From assembly GCA_902761685.1 (NCBI GenBank), contig CACWLI010000001.1, positions 124,001 through 188,000 on the forward strand: a DNA stretch of 64,000 nt. Reading direction: 5' to 3'. This document shows positions 7,367-16,067 of the stretch, piece after piece. Within the stretch, counting starts at the first letter, position 1. The number at the start of each line of letters is the position of its first letter. The translations under genes were made by a program, and so were the position numbers. This DNA is from an uncultured Erysipelotrichaceae bacterium (lineage in GTDB: Bacteria > Bacillota_I > Bacilli_A > RF39 > UBA660). The notes beneath the pieces are model-generated. The model was not told the origin of the DNA, ran no database searches, and was given only the letters and a program-made list of their open reading frames with translations.

Positions 7367-8503
7367 ATGGGAAATATTAATGATTATTTAAAATGGAGAG
7401 GGGATATTACTTTTAGTAGTCAATATCCATATAATGAAGTAGATGCTTTAGTACTAGCTAGGATGTCTTATTTAAGATTTAATATGATTGATTTTAAAGA
7501 AAATGATACTGTTGAAATAGTATCAAATAAAATGAAAGATATAAAAAATGAGGACTTTTTATTTAATGGGGACAAAGAATTAATCACTTTACTAGGTAAG
7601 AGTAAAAGATTTAAAAATCTTAAAATAACTGATTATGAAGAAATATTTGATTTTGAAATTCAAAAACAATTTGGTGCAATTACTATACATTTACCTAATA
7701 ATATTATTTACATTTCATATATTGGAACTGATATGACTATAACAGGATGGAAAGAAGATTTTAATATGGCTTTTATGAAAGAGGTTCCAGCTCAAATAGA
7801 TGGTCTTATATATGCAAGAAAAGTAGCGAAAAAATATCCAAATCATAAAATAATATTAGGAGGTCACTCTAAAGGTGGAAATGTAGCACTTTATGTGGCT
7901 TTATCTTTAGATAAAGATATTCAAGATAGAATAATAGAAGTAAATAATTATGATGGACCTGGTTTTGATGAAAAATTAATAACATTTGATTCAAATGAAG
8001 AAATAAGAAGTAAAATAACATCATACATACCACAGGATTCAATAATTGGAAGATTATTTGATCATCATGAAAAACATAGAATAATACTTAGTAATGCAAA
8101 AGGTATAATGCAACATGATATTTATTCATGGAATGTACTAGGAACAAAACTAGTTGATGCAGAATCAATAGAGTATTCTAGTGAATTATTAAATAAAACA
8201 ATTAAAAAGTGGTTAAATAATTGTACAATTGATGAAAGAGAAGCTTTAGTTGATAATATATTTGAATTATTTTATTCAACAGAAGTTTCTACATTTCAAG
8301 AATTTAGTAAAGTTTGGGTAAAAAAATTACCAACAATGATGAATACATATAAAGGATTACCAGAAATTGATAAGAAACAGTCTAAAGAAATGTTGTCAAA
8401 ATTATTTAAATCAACATTTGAAATTGTTAAAGCAGAAGCATCTGAAAAAATACAATCTAGCAAAAATAAAACAAATTTAGCAAAAAAAGACTTCACAAAT
8501 TAA
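7367..8503 (+). CDS. Mbeg1-like (DUF2974) alpha/beta hydrolase
   Basis: 378 residues, soluble. The nucleophile elbow GGHSKGGN (near residues 166-173) is that of an alpha/beta serine hydrolase, and the preceding IYISYIGTDMTITGWKEDFNMAF matches the lipase-like Mbeg1/DUF2974 family found across gut Firmicutes. Ser in GHSKGG is the likely nucleophile; a later Asp (YDGPGFD) and His (HHEKH or QHDIYSW) can complete the triad. The substrate is unknown, possibly a lipid ester. AGGTG lies before the ATG, and the gene follows the membrane protein at 6550. The C-terminus is Lys-rich. Confidence 0.8.
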   Translation: MGNINDYLKWRGDITFSSQYPYNEVDALVLARMSYLRFNMIDFKENDTVEIVSNKMKDIKNEDFLFNGDKELITLLGKSKRFKNLKITDYEEIFDFEIQKQFGAITIHLPNNIIYISYIGTDMTITGWKEDFNMAFMKEVPAQIDGLIYARKVAKKYPNHKIILGGHSKGGNVALYVALSLDKDIQDRIIEVNNYDGPGFDEKLITFDSNEEIRSKITSYIPQDSIIGRLFDHHEKHRIILSNAKGIMQHDIYSWNVLGTKLVDAESIEYSSELLNKTIKKWLNNCTIDEREALVDNIFELFYSTEVSTFQEFSKVWVKKLPTMMNTYKGLPEIDKKQSKEMLSKLFKSTFEIVKAEASEKIQSSKNKTNLAKKDFTN

Positions 8504-8511
8504 AAAAAGTA

Positions 8512-8520
8512 TGTTATTAT
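8512..8520 (+). promoter_or_regulatory. extended -10 promoter of tRNA-Pro
   Basis: TGtTATTAT at 8512-8520. A short inverted repeat (ATACCT/AGGTAT) lies between it and the tRNA 5' end. Confidence 0.5.
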
Positions 8521-8548
8521 TATACCTGTACGAAGAAAGTATAGGTAT

Positions 8549-8625
8549 CGGGAAGTGGCTCAACTTGGTAGAGCATTCGGTTTGGGACCGAGGGGTTGCA
8601 GGTTCAAATCCTGTCTTCCCGACCA
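8549..8625 (+). tRNA. tRNA-Pro (TGG)
   Basis: Acceptor CGGGAAG/CTTCCCG, anticodon TGG in loop TTTGGGA, T-loop TTCAAAT, encoded ACCA end. Single-gene unit with its own terminator. Confidence 0.96.
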
Positions 8626-8635
8626 TTTGTTAATT

Positions 8636-8660
8636 AAGTCCGTAATGGACTTTTTTATTT
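8636..8660 (+). terminator. terminator of tRNA-Pro
   Basis: Stem AAGTCC/GGACTT with loop GTAAT, then a T-run. Confidence 0.85.
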
Positions 8661-8681
8661 TGCATTTTTTTAAAAGATGTA

Positions 8682-8690
8682 TGTTATAAT
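8682..8690 (+). promoter_or_regulatory. extended -10 promoter of the 8713 gene
   Basis: TGtTATAAT; nearly identical surroundings to the yutD promoter at 2300. Confidence 0.6.
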
Positions 8691-8712
8691 TAAATTAATA
8701 GTGGAGGTAATT

Positions 8713-9354
8713 ATGAAAGAATATGCGGAGAGTGTTTTTGATATTCTTTATTTATTACTTGCAATAATAGTAGGAATTTATATATTAATTAAAAGTAAAA
8801 ATAAACTTGGTAAATTAATGGGTTTCTCGACATTGATACTTGGATTTGGAGATGCATTTCATTTAGTTCCAAGAATACTTTATTATTTTATAGATTCTGA
8901 TTTTACATCTGCTCTTGGAATAGGAAAATTAATAACATCAATAACAATGACTATATTTTATATTTTTATGTATTATATTTTTGAACACAATTATAAAAAT
9001 GAAAGCAACAAAAAAATAAAAATGGTTATTTGGTTACTTGCAATAATAAGAATTATATTTTGTTTTTTAAAAGAAAACAATTGGTTAACTAATAGTGGAA
9101 GTGTGAAGATGGGTATAATAAGAAATATTCCTTTTTTTATACTTGGAATAGTAATAATAGTTTTATATTATAAAAATAGAAAAGAAGATAAACTATTTAA
9201 AAATATATGGCTTTATACTATGTTATCATTTTTATTCTATATGCCTGTAGTTGTTTTATCATCAACTATTCCAATTGTTGGAATGCTTATGCTACCAAAA
9301 ACTATATGTTACGTTTTGATAATCTTGTGCTTTAAAAAGAAAGTTACTTGTTAA
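8713..9354 (+). CDS. seven-helix membrane protein, unknown function
   Basis: 213 residues with about seven hydrophobic segments separated by short Lys/Asn-rich loops, so an integral membrane protein. A motif GFGDAFHLVPRI lies between helices 2 and 3 and probably holds the functional residues (Asp, His, Arg). No known catalytic signature. ATG 8713 is preferred over ATG 8677 because the latter lies in the promoter and GTGGAGG directly precedes 8713. The next membrane gene starts 13 bases downstream, so they form a two-gene unit. Confidence 0.7.
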   Translation: MKEYAESVFDILYLLLAIIVGIYILIKSKNKLGKLMGFSTLILGFGDAFHLVPRILYYFIDSDFTSALGIGKLITSITMTIFYIFMYYIFEHNYKNESNKKIKMVIWLLAIIRIIFCFLKENNWLTNSGSVKMGIIRNIPFFILGIVIIVLYYKNRKEDKLFKNIWLYTMLSFLFYMPVVVLSSTIPIVGMLMLPKTICYVLIILCFKKKVTC

Positions 9355-9367
9355 AAAGGAGATAGAA

Positions 9368-9853
9368 ATGACATTATTAATTGAATGTTTAGCTATAATT
9401 ATTGTATTTACCATTATTGTAATACCTGTAGCTTTAATCAATCCAAAATATATAATAGGAGATTATCCTCCAAAGATAATAGAAAAATGTGTTGAGTTAA
9501 ATATAATACCTAAAAGAAAAAGTAGATTTACAAAAAGGGAAATAATGAAAAAAATAATTGCACTTATTTTATTTATAATAGTATTTTCATATGTTGTATA
9601 TAGATTTAATGGTGCTGATACTTTTATTAAAGGTTTTATAAACTCTTATATCATATGGTTTTCTGTGTGCTGGTATGATGCTTTGATATTAGATTGTATT
9701 TTATTTTGCAATATTAAAAAATTTAGAATACCTGGTACAGAAGATATGAAAGAATACAAAGATTATTGGTTTCACATCAGAGGTTCAATTAGAGGAAGTT
9801 TAATTGGCATTCCTGCATGTGTATTAGTTGGTTTATTAGTAATGGTATTTTAA
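9368..9853 (+). CDS. small membrane protein, unknown function
   Basis: 161 residues with about four membrane segments. Motifs include NPKYIIGDYPPKI after the first helix and WYDALILDCILF...RIPGTEDM with a DYWFHIRGS stretch before the last helix, a pattern I associate with an uncharacterised Clostridia/Bacilli membrane family. AAAGGAGA precedes the ATG. Likely partner of the 8713 protein in one operon. No substrate can be inferred. Confidence 0.65.
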   Translation: MTLLIECLAIIIVFTIIVIPVALINPKYIIGDYPPKIIEKCVELNIIPKRKSRFTKREIMKKIIALILFIIVFSYVVYRFNGADTFIKGFINSYIIWFSVCWYDALILDCILFCNIKKFRIPGTEDMKEYKDYWFHIRGSIRGSLIGIPACVLVGLLVMVF

Positions 9854-9867
9854 AAAAAGGATATTTT

Positions 9868-9933
9868 ATGAAATCAGTTTATTTGATGAGATATTCTACA
9901 CATTTTGTTTATATTGGTAATATTGAATTATAG
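9868..9933 (+). CDS. 21-residue open frame, possible gene remnant
   Basis: ATG 9868 to TAG 9933 with an AAAAAAGGAT ribosome binding site. The peptide begins MKSVYLMRYSTH, which resembles the opening of histidine phosphatases (K-xYLxRHG) with Tyr where His is needed, and stops soon after. It may be a decayed start of such a gene, a real small peptide, or chance. Confidence 0.25.
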   Translation: MKSVYLMRYSTHFVYIGNIEL

Positions 9934-9981
9934 TTTTACTTTTACTTATTAGTTTGATAAAATAAGAATGGAGGGATGAAT

Positions 9982-10449
9982 ATGAACTTTGAAATGGAAC
10001 AAGAAAAAAGATTAGATAAAAAAGTTGAATACGATCCAACAAGAGATTATGATGATAAATGGATAAGAATATATCATGATGAAGAAAATGACAGATATTA
10101 CATTGACGTTTTTGCTGCTTCTTCATTATACTTAACAACATATGACCAAGCAGGAAAGTGGTTTGATCATGGAGATGTATTATTTTTAATAACAATGCCA
10201 CAATTAGAAAGAATTAAACAAATATTTAAAGATAGAATTACATATATTCCATTAAATAATAAAACAAATGATTTTAAAAAAGATTTTATTGATTTAAGTA
10301 AAAATACTAATGATTTAGGTAAAGTATTTTTAGGAAATGAAATTTTTACATATTTTGATAACTTTAAAAATGAAAATGGATATGATAATTTGGATGATAT
10401 GTTAAATCAAAGTGGAGATTTTGATAGTGATTCTAATATGAAATTATAA
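9982..10449 (+). CDS. acidic soluble protein, unknown function
   Basis: 155 residues. No membrane segment, no cysteine pattern. The central part (KWIRIYHDEENDRYYIDVFAASSLY, then DQAGKWFDHGDVLFLITMPQLERI) looks like a compact alpha/beta domain; the C-terminus is Asp/Asn/Ser-rich. ATG 9982 is chosen over 9976 because GGAGGG ends one base before the earlier codon and spaces well with the later one. Monocistronic, closed by a clear terminator. It is unlikely to be a precursor peptide for the following radical SAM gene because it lacks a leader-core layout. Confidence 0.65.
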   Translation: MNFEMEQEKRLDKKVEYDPTRDYDDKWIRIYHDEENDRYYIDVFAASSLYLTTYDQAGKWFDHGDVLFLITMPQLERIKQIFKDRITYIPLNNKTNDFKKDFIDLSKNTNDLGKVFLGNEIFTYFDNFKNENGYDNLDDMLNQSGDFDSDSNMKL

Positions 10450-10451
10450 AT

Positions 10452-10480
10452 AAAAACCTTTATAAAAAGGTTTTTATTTA
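10452..10480 (+). terminator. intrinsic terminator
   Basis: Stem AAAACCTTT/AAAGGTTTT and T-run, separating the 9982 gene from the sugar cluster. Confidence 0.88.
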
Positions 10481-10491
10481 TTTGTAAAATA

Positions 10492-10500
10492 TGTTATTAT
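10492..10500 (+). promoter_or_regulatory. extended -10 promoter of the sugar cluster
   Basis: TGtTATTAT immediately after the terminator; ten genes follow without another clear terminator until 22664. AGGTGA at 10507-10512 serves ATG 10518. Confidence 0.6.
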
Positions 10501-10517
10501 TTATCTAGGTGATTTGT

Positions 10518-11816
10518 ATGAAAAAGTCAATTTATACTATCATTGAAAAAGTTGATGATAGTAATTATATTTTTTATAATACAAGAACTGCTTTTGTTAA
10601 AATTTATAGTAAAGAATTATATAATGATTTTTTAAATGATAAATTTGATCAATTTAAAAATTTTGTTGTTGATGATAATCTAGATGAGTTTAAGGATGTA
10701 TCAGATACAAGAAAAAAATATATTAATAAAAAGAAAGATTATATAAGATTTACAATTTTTCCAACAAGTAAATGTAATGCAGGATGTAGATTTTGCTATG
10801 AAAATGGAATGAAAAGAGTAGATATGTCTAAAGAAACAATTGATGATACTATAGAATTTATTAAAAGTGTTTCAAAAGATTACAAGAAATTAAGAATATA
10901 TTGGTTTGGAGGAGAACCATTTGTTAATCTTGAAGCTGTTTATAAAATAACAGAAGAGTTAACAAAATTTTGTGATAAAAATGCTATTAGTTATAAAGCA
11001 AGCGTTGCAACAAATTTGTCATTAATTAATGAAGATAATTATAATGATATTATAGATAATTTAAGAATTGATAAATTAGAATTTGCTTTTGATGGAGTGA
11101 ATGAAAAGCACAATAAAATCAAAAATTATTTTAAAAAAGATTTTGATGCTTTTAATCATAATATAAAAATGTTACCTTTACTTTTAGACAAAGGTGTAAC
11201 TGTTCAATTAAGATTAAATTGTGATATGAGTAATTTTGAAGAGTTAGAAGAATTATTAGACAAACTAATGAGTAAGTACTCTTCTTATGATAATTTTATT
11301 CCATATTTTGCAATGATTTTTGCTACTAAGCATTATGATGGTAATGGCAGTATAATAGATGCTAATAATTTGGCAAATTATAAATTAAAAATAATTGAAA
11401 TAATGAATAAATATAGTAAACTAGGTATGGAAGCTTTTCCTCTTGGTAGAAGTATTAATAATTGCTATGGAAGTAATCCAAATTCAATTGTCATTGGACC
11501 TGATGGAACATTAACAAAATGTCAGGGTTGTGTGATGGAAAAATCACAATATATAGGAAATGTTAAAACCAGATTAGAAAAGAATGATATTTATAATAAA
11601 TGGATAAATGATTTTTTAATTAAAGAATGTAATACTTGCCAGTTATATCCTATATGTTTAGGTGGATGCTCAAATAGTAATTTACTAAATGGATTAAAAC
11701 CATGTATTAAAGAAAAATATTATATGAGTGAATTATTACAATTTGTAGGAAAATATATGTTAAATAATAATATTAAAGAGTATCAATATGAAATAGAAGA
11801 AAAAAAGAATGTATAA
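10518..11816 (+). CDS. radical SAM/SPASM enzyme
   Basis: 432 residues. The radical SAM motif CNAGCRFC lies at Cys86, Cys90 and Cys93, followed by WFGGEPF (GGE motif for SAM). The C-terminus is a SPASM domain with auxiliary-cluster cysteines: NCYGSNP, then GPDGTLTKCQGCV, then CNTCQLYPICLGGC and PCIKEKY. SPASM enzymes commonly modify peptides (ladderane/sactipeptide maturases, anSME) or small molecules. No precursor peptide is visible nearby, so the substrate is open; the cluster context suggests a sugar or carrier-bound intermediate. Start 10518 follows AGGTGA. It overlaps the following frame's possible earlier start but not its preferred one. Confidence 0.85.
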   Translation: MKKSIYTIIEKVDDSNYIFYNTRTAFVKIYSKELYNDFLNDKFDQFKNFVVDDNLDEFKDVSDTRKKYINKKKDYIRFTIFPTSKCNAGCRFCYENGMKRVDMSKETIDDTIEFIKSVSKDYKKLRIYWFGGEPFVNLEAVYKITEELTKFCDKNAISYKASVATNLSLINEDNYNDIIDNLRIDKLEFAFDGVNEKHNKIKNYFKKDFDAFNHNIKMLPLLLDKGVTVQLRLNCDMSNFEELEELLDKLMSKYSSYDNFIPYFAMIFATKHYDGNGSIIDANNLANYKLKIIEIMNKYSKLGMEAFPLGRSINNCYGSNPNSIVIGPDGTLTKCQGCVMEKSQYIGNVKTRLEKNDIYNKWINDFLIKECNTCQLYPICLGGCSNSNLLNGLKPCIKEKYYMSELLQFVGKYMLNNNIKEYQYEIEEKKNV

Positions 11817-11826
11817 AGGTGATGTT

Positions 11827-12837
11827 ATGAATTATGTTGGAACTTTTATAAGTGGATTTGAAAGTAGTATAGAAAAATTATTAAAAGAAAAACTATCTGA
11901 TGTTAAGATAATTGATATTTATAGTGGATTAGTTATTTTTTCTACAAATAATAACGTAGAAAAACTTCCATTTTTTAATAATGTATATTTACTTATAAAT
12001 AAGATTAATTATAAAAATGATAATTTTAATAATAATGTAAAAGATGTAATTAAAACAAAGATTAATTATAATGATTTAAAAAAATATATTAGTGAAAAAA
12101 ATAGGACTTTTAAAATAAAAGCATTTAAAGAAAATCAGCCAAGTAAATTTGATTATAGATTAGTGTCAAATATTGAAAATGAGATAAAAAGTTATTTGCA
12201 TTTAAAAGTATCAAATACACCAAATAATGAGTTTATAATTCAACAAAGAAGTGAGGGAATTATTCTTTTTATGTTAAAAATTTCAAATAATAGATTGACA
12301 GAAAAAGATATTGCTAAAGGATCTTTGAGACCCGAAATGTCTTATTTGTTAGTATCTTTAGCAAATTTAACTTCAAATGATATTGTATTAGATCCATTTT
12401 TTGGATCTGGATCTATTCCAAAAACAATAGTTAAATATTTTAACTATAATATGTGTTTTGCAAGTGAATTAAATCATGAATGTGTAGAGAGTCTTAAAAA
12501 AGAATATAAAAATAATAATAAAAAATTATTTATTAAAGAAAAAGATGCTACAAATTTAGATTGTTTCAATAATGAATTTATAGATGTAATTATAACAGAT
12601 CCACCATGGAACATATTTAATAGGGATGAAAGTATAAATTATGTTGAATTTTATAATAAAATGCTAACTGAATTTTATAGAGTATTAAAAAATGATGGCA
12701 GAGTTATTGTATTGATGGGTAATAAAATTGATTTTGAAGAAGCAATTAAAGTTAATAACAATTTTAAAATTGATAGTACTTTATCTGTGCTTGTAAATGG
12801 AAAAAAAGCAAACGTATATTATATAACAAAAAAATAA
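11827..12837 (+). CDS. THUMP-type N2-guanine methyltransferase-like
   Basis: 336 residues. The N-terminal ~150 residues look like a THUMP RNA-binding region; the C-terminal Rossmann fold has SAM motif LDPFFGSGS and catalytic motif DPPWN, typical of exocyclic amino methyltransferases (RlmL/Trm11/Trm14-TrmN group) acting on G in rRNA or tRNA. Start 11827 is set by AAAGGTGA. Being embedded in a biosynthetic operon, it could act as a ribosome self-protection methylase, but a housekeeping tRNA/rRNA role is as likely. Confidence 0.75.
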   Translation: MNYVGTFISGFESSIEKLLKEKLSDVKIIDIYSGLVIFSTNNNVEKLPFFNNVYLLINKINYKNDNFNNNVKDVIKTKINYNDLKKYISEKNRTFKIKAFKENQPSKFDYRLVSNIENEIKSYLHLKVSNTPNNEFIIQQRSEGIILFMLKISNNRLTEKDIAKGSLRPEMSYLLVSLANLTSNDIVLDPFFGSGSIPKTIVKYFNYNMCFASELNHECVESLKKEYKNNNKKLFIKEKDATNLDCFNNEFIDVIITDPPWNIFNRDESINYVEFYNKMLTEFYRVLKNDGRVIVLMGNKIDFEEAIKVNNNFKIDSTLSVLVNGKKANVYYITKK

Positions 12838-12855
12838 AATAAGGGGGATTTATAA

Positions 12856-14919
12856 ATGAACAAAATAGCTACTTTTGTAATGCCAATTTATTTAAGAAAA
12901 AAAGAAGAGATTGAATTTTTTAAGAAAAGCGTAAAAGGAATACTTAATCAAAGTGATCAAGATTTTCAAGTAGTTATAATAGATGATAATACAGATGAGA
13001 GCTTATATAAACTAATTTTAGAATATATTGAAGGTTTGAATGATGAACGTTTTAAACTAATAAGAATGAATAAAAATCGTGGTCCAGGATATTGCAGAAA
13101 TATTGGAATTGATTATGCTAATAAAACATCTTCACCTTTTATTTTATATAATGACGCTGATGATGTATCAAATCCAAAAAGATTAGAGTATACAAGAAAA
13201 ATATTTAAAGATGAAGAGGTAGGAGTTGTATATAGTACATTTATTCCAATAGATGAAAATGATAAGGAAATACCATATAAAAATCTTGTTGAATCTTTAA
13301 AGAATATTTTAGATGGAAATAAAAATAATCCAATACATGGTAAAGATATTTTAATTAAATTGGCTACTGAAAAAAACTATACTAATTTAACTTCTTCAAC
13401 TAGTGTTAGAACATCTCTTGCATATAAATTTAAATTTCCAACTTTTAGAGTATCTGAGGATTGTTATACATGGTATATGTATGCTTCTAGTGGGAAATCA
13501 TTTTATTATTGTAAAGAAATACCTACTAAGTATAGATTAAGAAATAATGGTAGTAGTAATAGTAGAGAAAACTTAGATGATTTTTATAGAAGAAAAATAA
13601 AAGCTGATAGTTTAGGATTTAAAAAAGCATTAAATAATTATTCAAAAAATAATTTAGTTTTAAAAAATGAAAAAGTAAAAGCTTTTTATGATTTTTATAA
13701 TTGTTTATATAAAGTTGTAGAAAAAGAAAGCTCTAAAGAATTATTAACTAGTTTAGAGAAGAAGATAAATAAATATAATTATTATCTTGATATTAACATT
13801 AAAGAAGGAAAAAACTATATAGTTCAGGTAATAGTACCACAAACTGAAGGAAAAGTAGGTGGTTCTGATACTCATGTTCTATCATTAAGTACTTGTTTAA
13901 AGGATGATAAAAATTATACTCCAATTATATTATTTACTAGAAATACTGAATATTTAGAAAAAATAAAAAATAATGATATTTCATATATTTTTTGTGGAAA
14001 ATGTAAAAGCAAATTAAAACAATTATATTTGTTGAGTGATTTACCAAAAAAATATAATATTAAAGTTATGCATTCACATCAATATAATGCAAATTATCTA
14101 GCTTCTGCAATTAAACTGTATGATAGATTATGGAGGAAAATTCCATGCGTAATGACATGCCATGGATGGATTGAAAATAATATTGTTGATAGATATTATA
14201 CTTTTTGGGATTTTTTTACATATCTTTTTGCATCTGCACTTATTTGTGTATCTAGAAAAGATGAAAAAAGATTAAATGATGGAATATATAAGAATAAAAA
14301 GAAATATTATATTCCTAATGGAGTATTTATAAATAATAATAAAAATAATAAAAAAGAAATATTAAAAAAATATAGTATACCAAATAATAAAAAAGTAATA
14401 GCTTATGTTGGAAGACTTGCACCTGAAAAAAGAATTGACTTGATAATAGAGAGTGCAAGGATTTGTTGTGAAAAAAATAATGATATTATCTATATTATAT
14501 GTGGTAGTGGAGATGAAGAAAATAATATAAAGTCATTAATCAAAACATATTCATTAGAAAATAAAGTATTTATGTTAGGATATATAGCAAATATAAATGA
14601 AATACATAGTATTACTGATTTATTAGTTTTAAGTTCTGATACTGAGGGAACTCCAAGAGCTGTATTAGAAGCTATGTCTAATAAAGTTTGTGTTGTTTCT
14701 ACTAATGTAGGAGGACTAAAAGAGATAATAGATAATAATGTAAATGGTGTGTTAGTAGAAAAAGGCAATTATAATGAACTTAGTGATAAAATATTATATT
14801 TAATTGATAATGATGAAATTAGAAATAAATATGCAATTAATGGATATAAAAAAATAAATGAAAATTTTGATATTAAAAAAATGGAAAAAGAAATAAAAGA
14901 AGTATATAATAAGCTATAA
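12856..14919 (+). CDS. bifunctional glycosyltransferase, GT2-GT4 fusion
   Basis: 687 residues. Residues ~3-290 are a GT-A fold family 2 domain: VMPIYLRKKEE at the start, VVIIDDNTD, and the metal-binding NDADD. Residues ~315-687 are a GT-B fold family 4 domain: QTEGKVGGSDTH, YVGRLAPEKR, GSGDE, and SDTEGTPRAVLEAM (E-x7-E type donor site). Each half should transfer a different sugar in sequence, and no membrane segment is present. AAGGGGG precedes the ATG; the next gene begins 14 bases downstream. Polyfunctional transferases of this kind occur in capsule, wall-teichoic-acid-like and glycoprotein pathways. Confidence 0.85.
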   Translation: MNKIATFVMPIYLRKKEEIEFFKKSVKGILNQSDQDFQVVIIDDNTDESLYKLILEYIEGLNDERFKLIRMNKNRGPGYCRNIGIDYANKTSSPFILYNDADDVSNPKRLEYTRKIFKDEEVGVVYSTFIPIDENDKEIPYKNLVESLKNILDGNKNNPIHGKDILIKLATEKNYTNLTSSTSVRTSLAYKFKFPTFRVSEDCYTWYMYASSGKSFYYCKEIPTKYRLRNNGSSNSRENLDDFYRRKIKADSLGFKKALNNYSKNNLVLKNEKVKAFYDFYNCLYKVVEKESSKELLTSLEKKINKYNYYLDINIKEGKNYIVQVIVPQTEGKVGGSDTHVLSLSTCLKDDKNYTPIILFTRNTEYLEKIKNNDISYIFCGKCKSKLKQLYLLSDLPKKYNIKVMHSHQYNANYLASAIKLYDRLWRKIPCVMTCHGWIENNIVDRYYTFWDFFTYLFASALICVSRKDEKRLNDGIYKNKKKYYIPNGVFINNNKNNKKEILKKYSIPNNKKVIAYVGRLAPEKRIDLIIESARICCEKNNDIIYIICGSGDEENNIKSLIKTYSLENKVFMLGYIANINEIHSITDLLVLSSDTEGTPRAVLEAMSNKVCVVSTNVGGLKEIIDNNVNGVLVEKGNYNELSDKILYLIDNDEIRNKYAINGYKKINENFDIKKMEKEIKEVYNKL

Positions 14920-14933
14920 AGGAGAGGGGAGTT

Positions 14934-16067
14934 ATGAAAAATATTATTATAGTTGGTTATAATAATTTTTCTAAAAAGGTAATAGATTGTTTAAAAAATG
15001 TGAGTGTAATTCTTGATGATTTAACAAGAGAAAATAGTTATAACAATATTAAAATAGATAATATTAAAAATGTTAATAATTATTTAGATGATAACACTGA
15101 AATATATGTTATAGATGATATGCCTTATTTTGATGAATTGTATCATAAATTATATGATGCTGGTATTAATAAAATAAATGTATTAATAAAGGAAAATATA
15201 GATATTGTAGATGAAAATATATTATCAAGTAAATTTGTACAAACTTATTATTTAAAAGATAAACCTTTACTGAGATACATTGAAGCACATATTTGTGATA
15301 AATGTAATTTGAAGTGTAATGGTTGTACACATTTTTCTAATATAGCAGATGTTGATAATGTAAGTATAGAATCCTTTAAAAAAGATATAGATGAACTAGA
15401 AAGTAAATTTGATGTATCAATGATTAGACTCATGGGTGGGGAACCATTTTTAAAAAATAATTTAGATGAATATATAAATTATACAAGAAAAAAATTTCCA
15501 AAAGCTACTATATTTATTGTAACTAATGGATTATTAATTAGAAATATGAGTGATAAAGTTATCAATAGTATTAGGGATAATAACATAATTATTAATATAT
15601 CATTATATAAGCCAACATTAAGAATAATAAATGATATAAAATTATTTCTTAATAATAATAAGATTAAATGTAGATTTGGAAGAGGAAATATAGAACCATT
15701 AGAATGTGATTATATAATAAATTTTCATACATGTTTAAGTACTAATAAGATAAATAATAATGAAAAATTAACTTGTTATAATCAATATTGTTGGTTTTTA
15801 AGAAATGGATGTGTTTACAAATGCCCATATCCTGCATTAATTCATATATTAAATAGTAAATATGATACAGAATTTAAAGTTCTAGAAAATGATAGTTTTA
15901 AATTATCAGAAGTAGATGACGGATGGGATACAATTAAAAAGCTATCAGATAAAATTAGTTTTTGTGATTATTGTAGAAATAATGTTAAAAATTATGAATG
16001 GAATAATAGATTACCTGAGTTAAGCTATTATATATTAGGAGGAAAAAATGGAGATATTAAAGATTAA
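14934..16067 (+). CDS. radical SAM enzyme of polysaccharide-locus type
   Basis: 377 residues. Residues 1-~100 form a Rossmann-like domain (NIIIVGYNNFSKKVI) as in NDP-sugar-modifying proteins. The radical SAM core has CNLKCNGC at Cys124, Cys128 and Cys131 in the context EAHICDKCNLKCNGCTHFSN, and MGGEPFL for SAM. C-terminal cysteines (TCYNQYCWF, NGCVYKCPYP, FCDYC) suggest an auxiliary Fe-S cluster. Enzymes with the EH-CNL-CxxC-HFS pattern are found in surface-glycan loci. AAGGAGAGGGGAG sits before the ATG. The 3' end overlaps the ABC-F gene by 20 bases, so translation of the two is coupled. Confidence 0.83.
   Translation: MKNIIIVGYNNFSKKVIDCLKNVSVILDDLTRENSYNNIKIDNIKNVNNYLDDNTEIYVIDDMPYFDELYHKLYDAGINKINVLIKENIDIVDENILSSKFVQTYYLKDKPLLRYIEAHICDKCNLKCNGCTHFSNIADVDNVSIESFKKDIDELESKFDVSMIRLMGGEPFLKNNLDEYINYTRKKFPKATIFIVTNGLLIRNMSDKVINSIRDNNIIINISLYKPTLRIINDIKLFLNNNKIKCRFGRGNIEPLECDYIINFHTCLSTNKINNNEKLTCYNQYCWFLRNGCVYKCPYPALIHILNSKYDTEFKVLENDSFKLSEVDDGWDTIKKLSDKISFCDYCRNNVKNYEWNNRLPELSYYILGGKNGDIKD

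Noticed and set aside
9982..11816. RiPP precursor plus radical SAM maturase pair
   Set aside because: The 155-residue protein lacks a leader-core layout or Cys/Gly-rich core, a terminator separates it from the radical SAM gene, and no other small precursor frame was seen.
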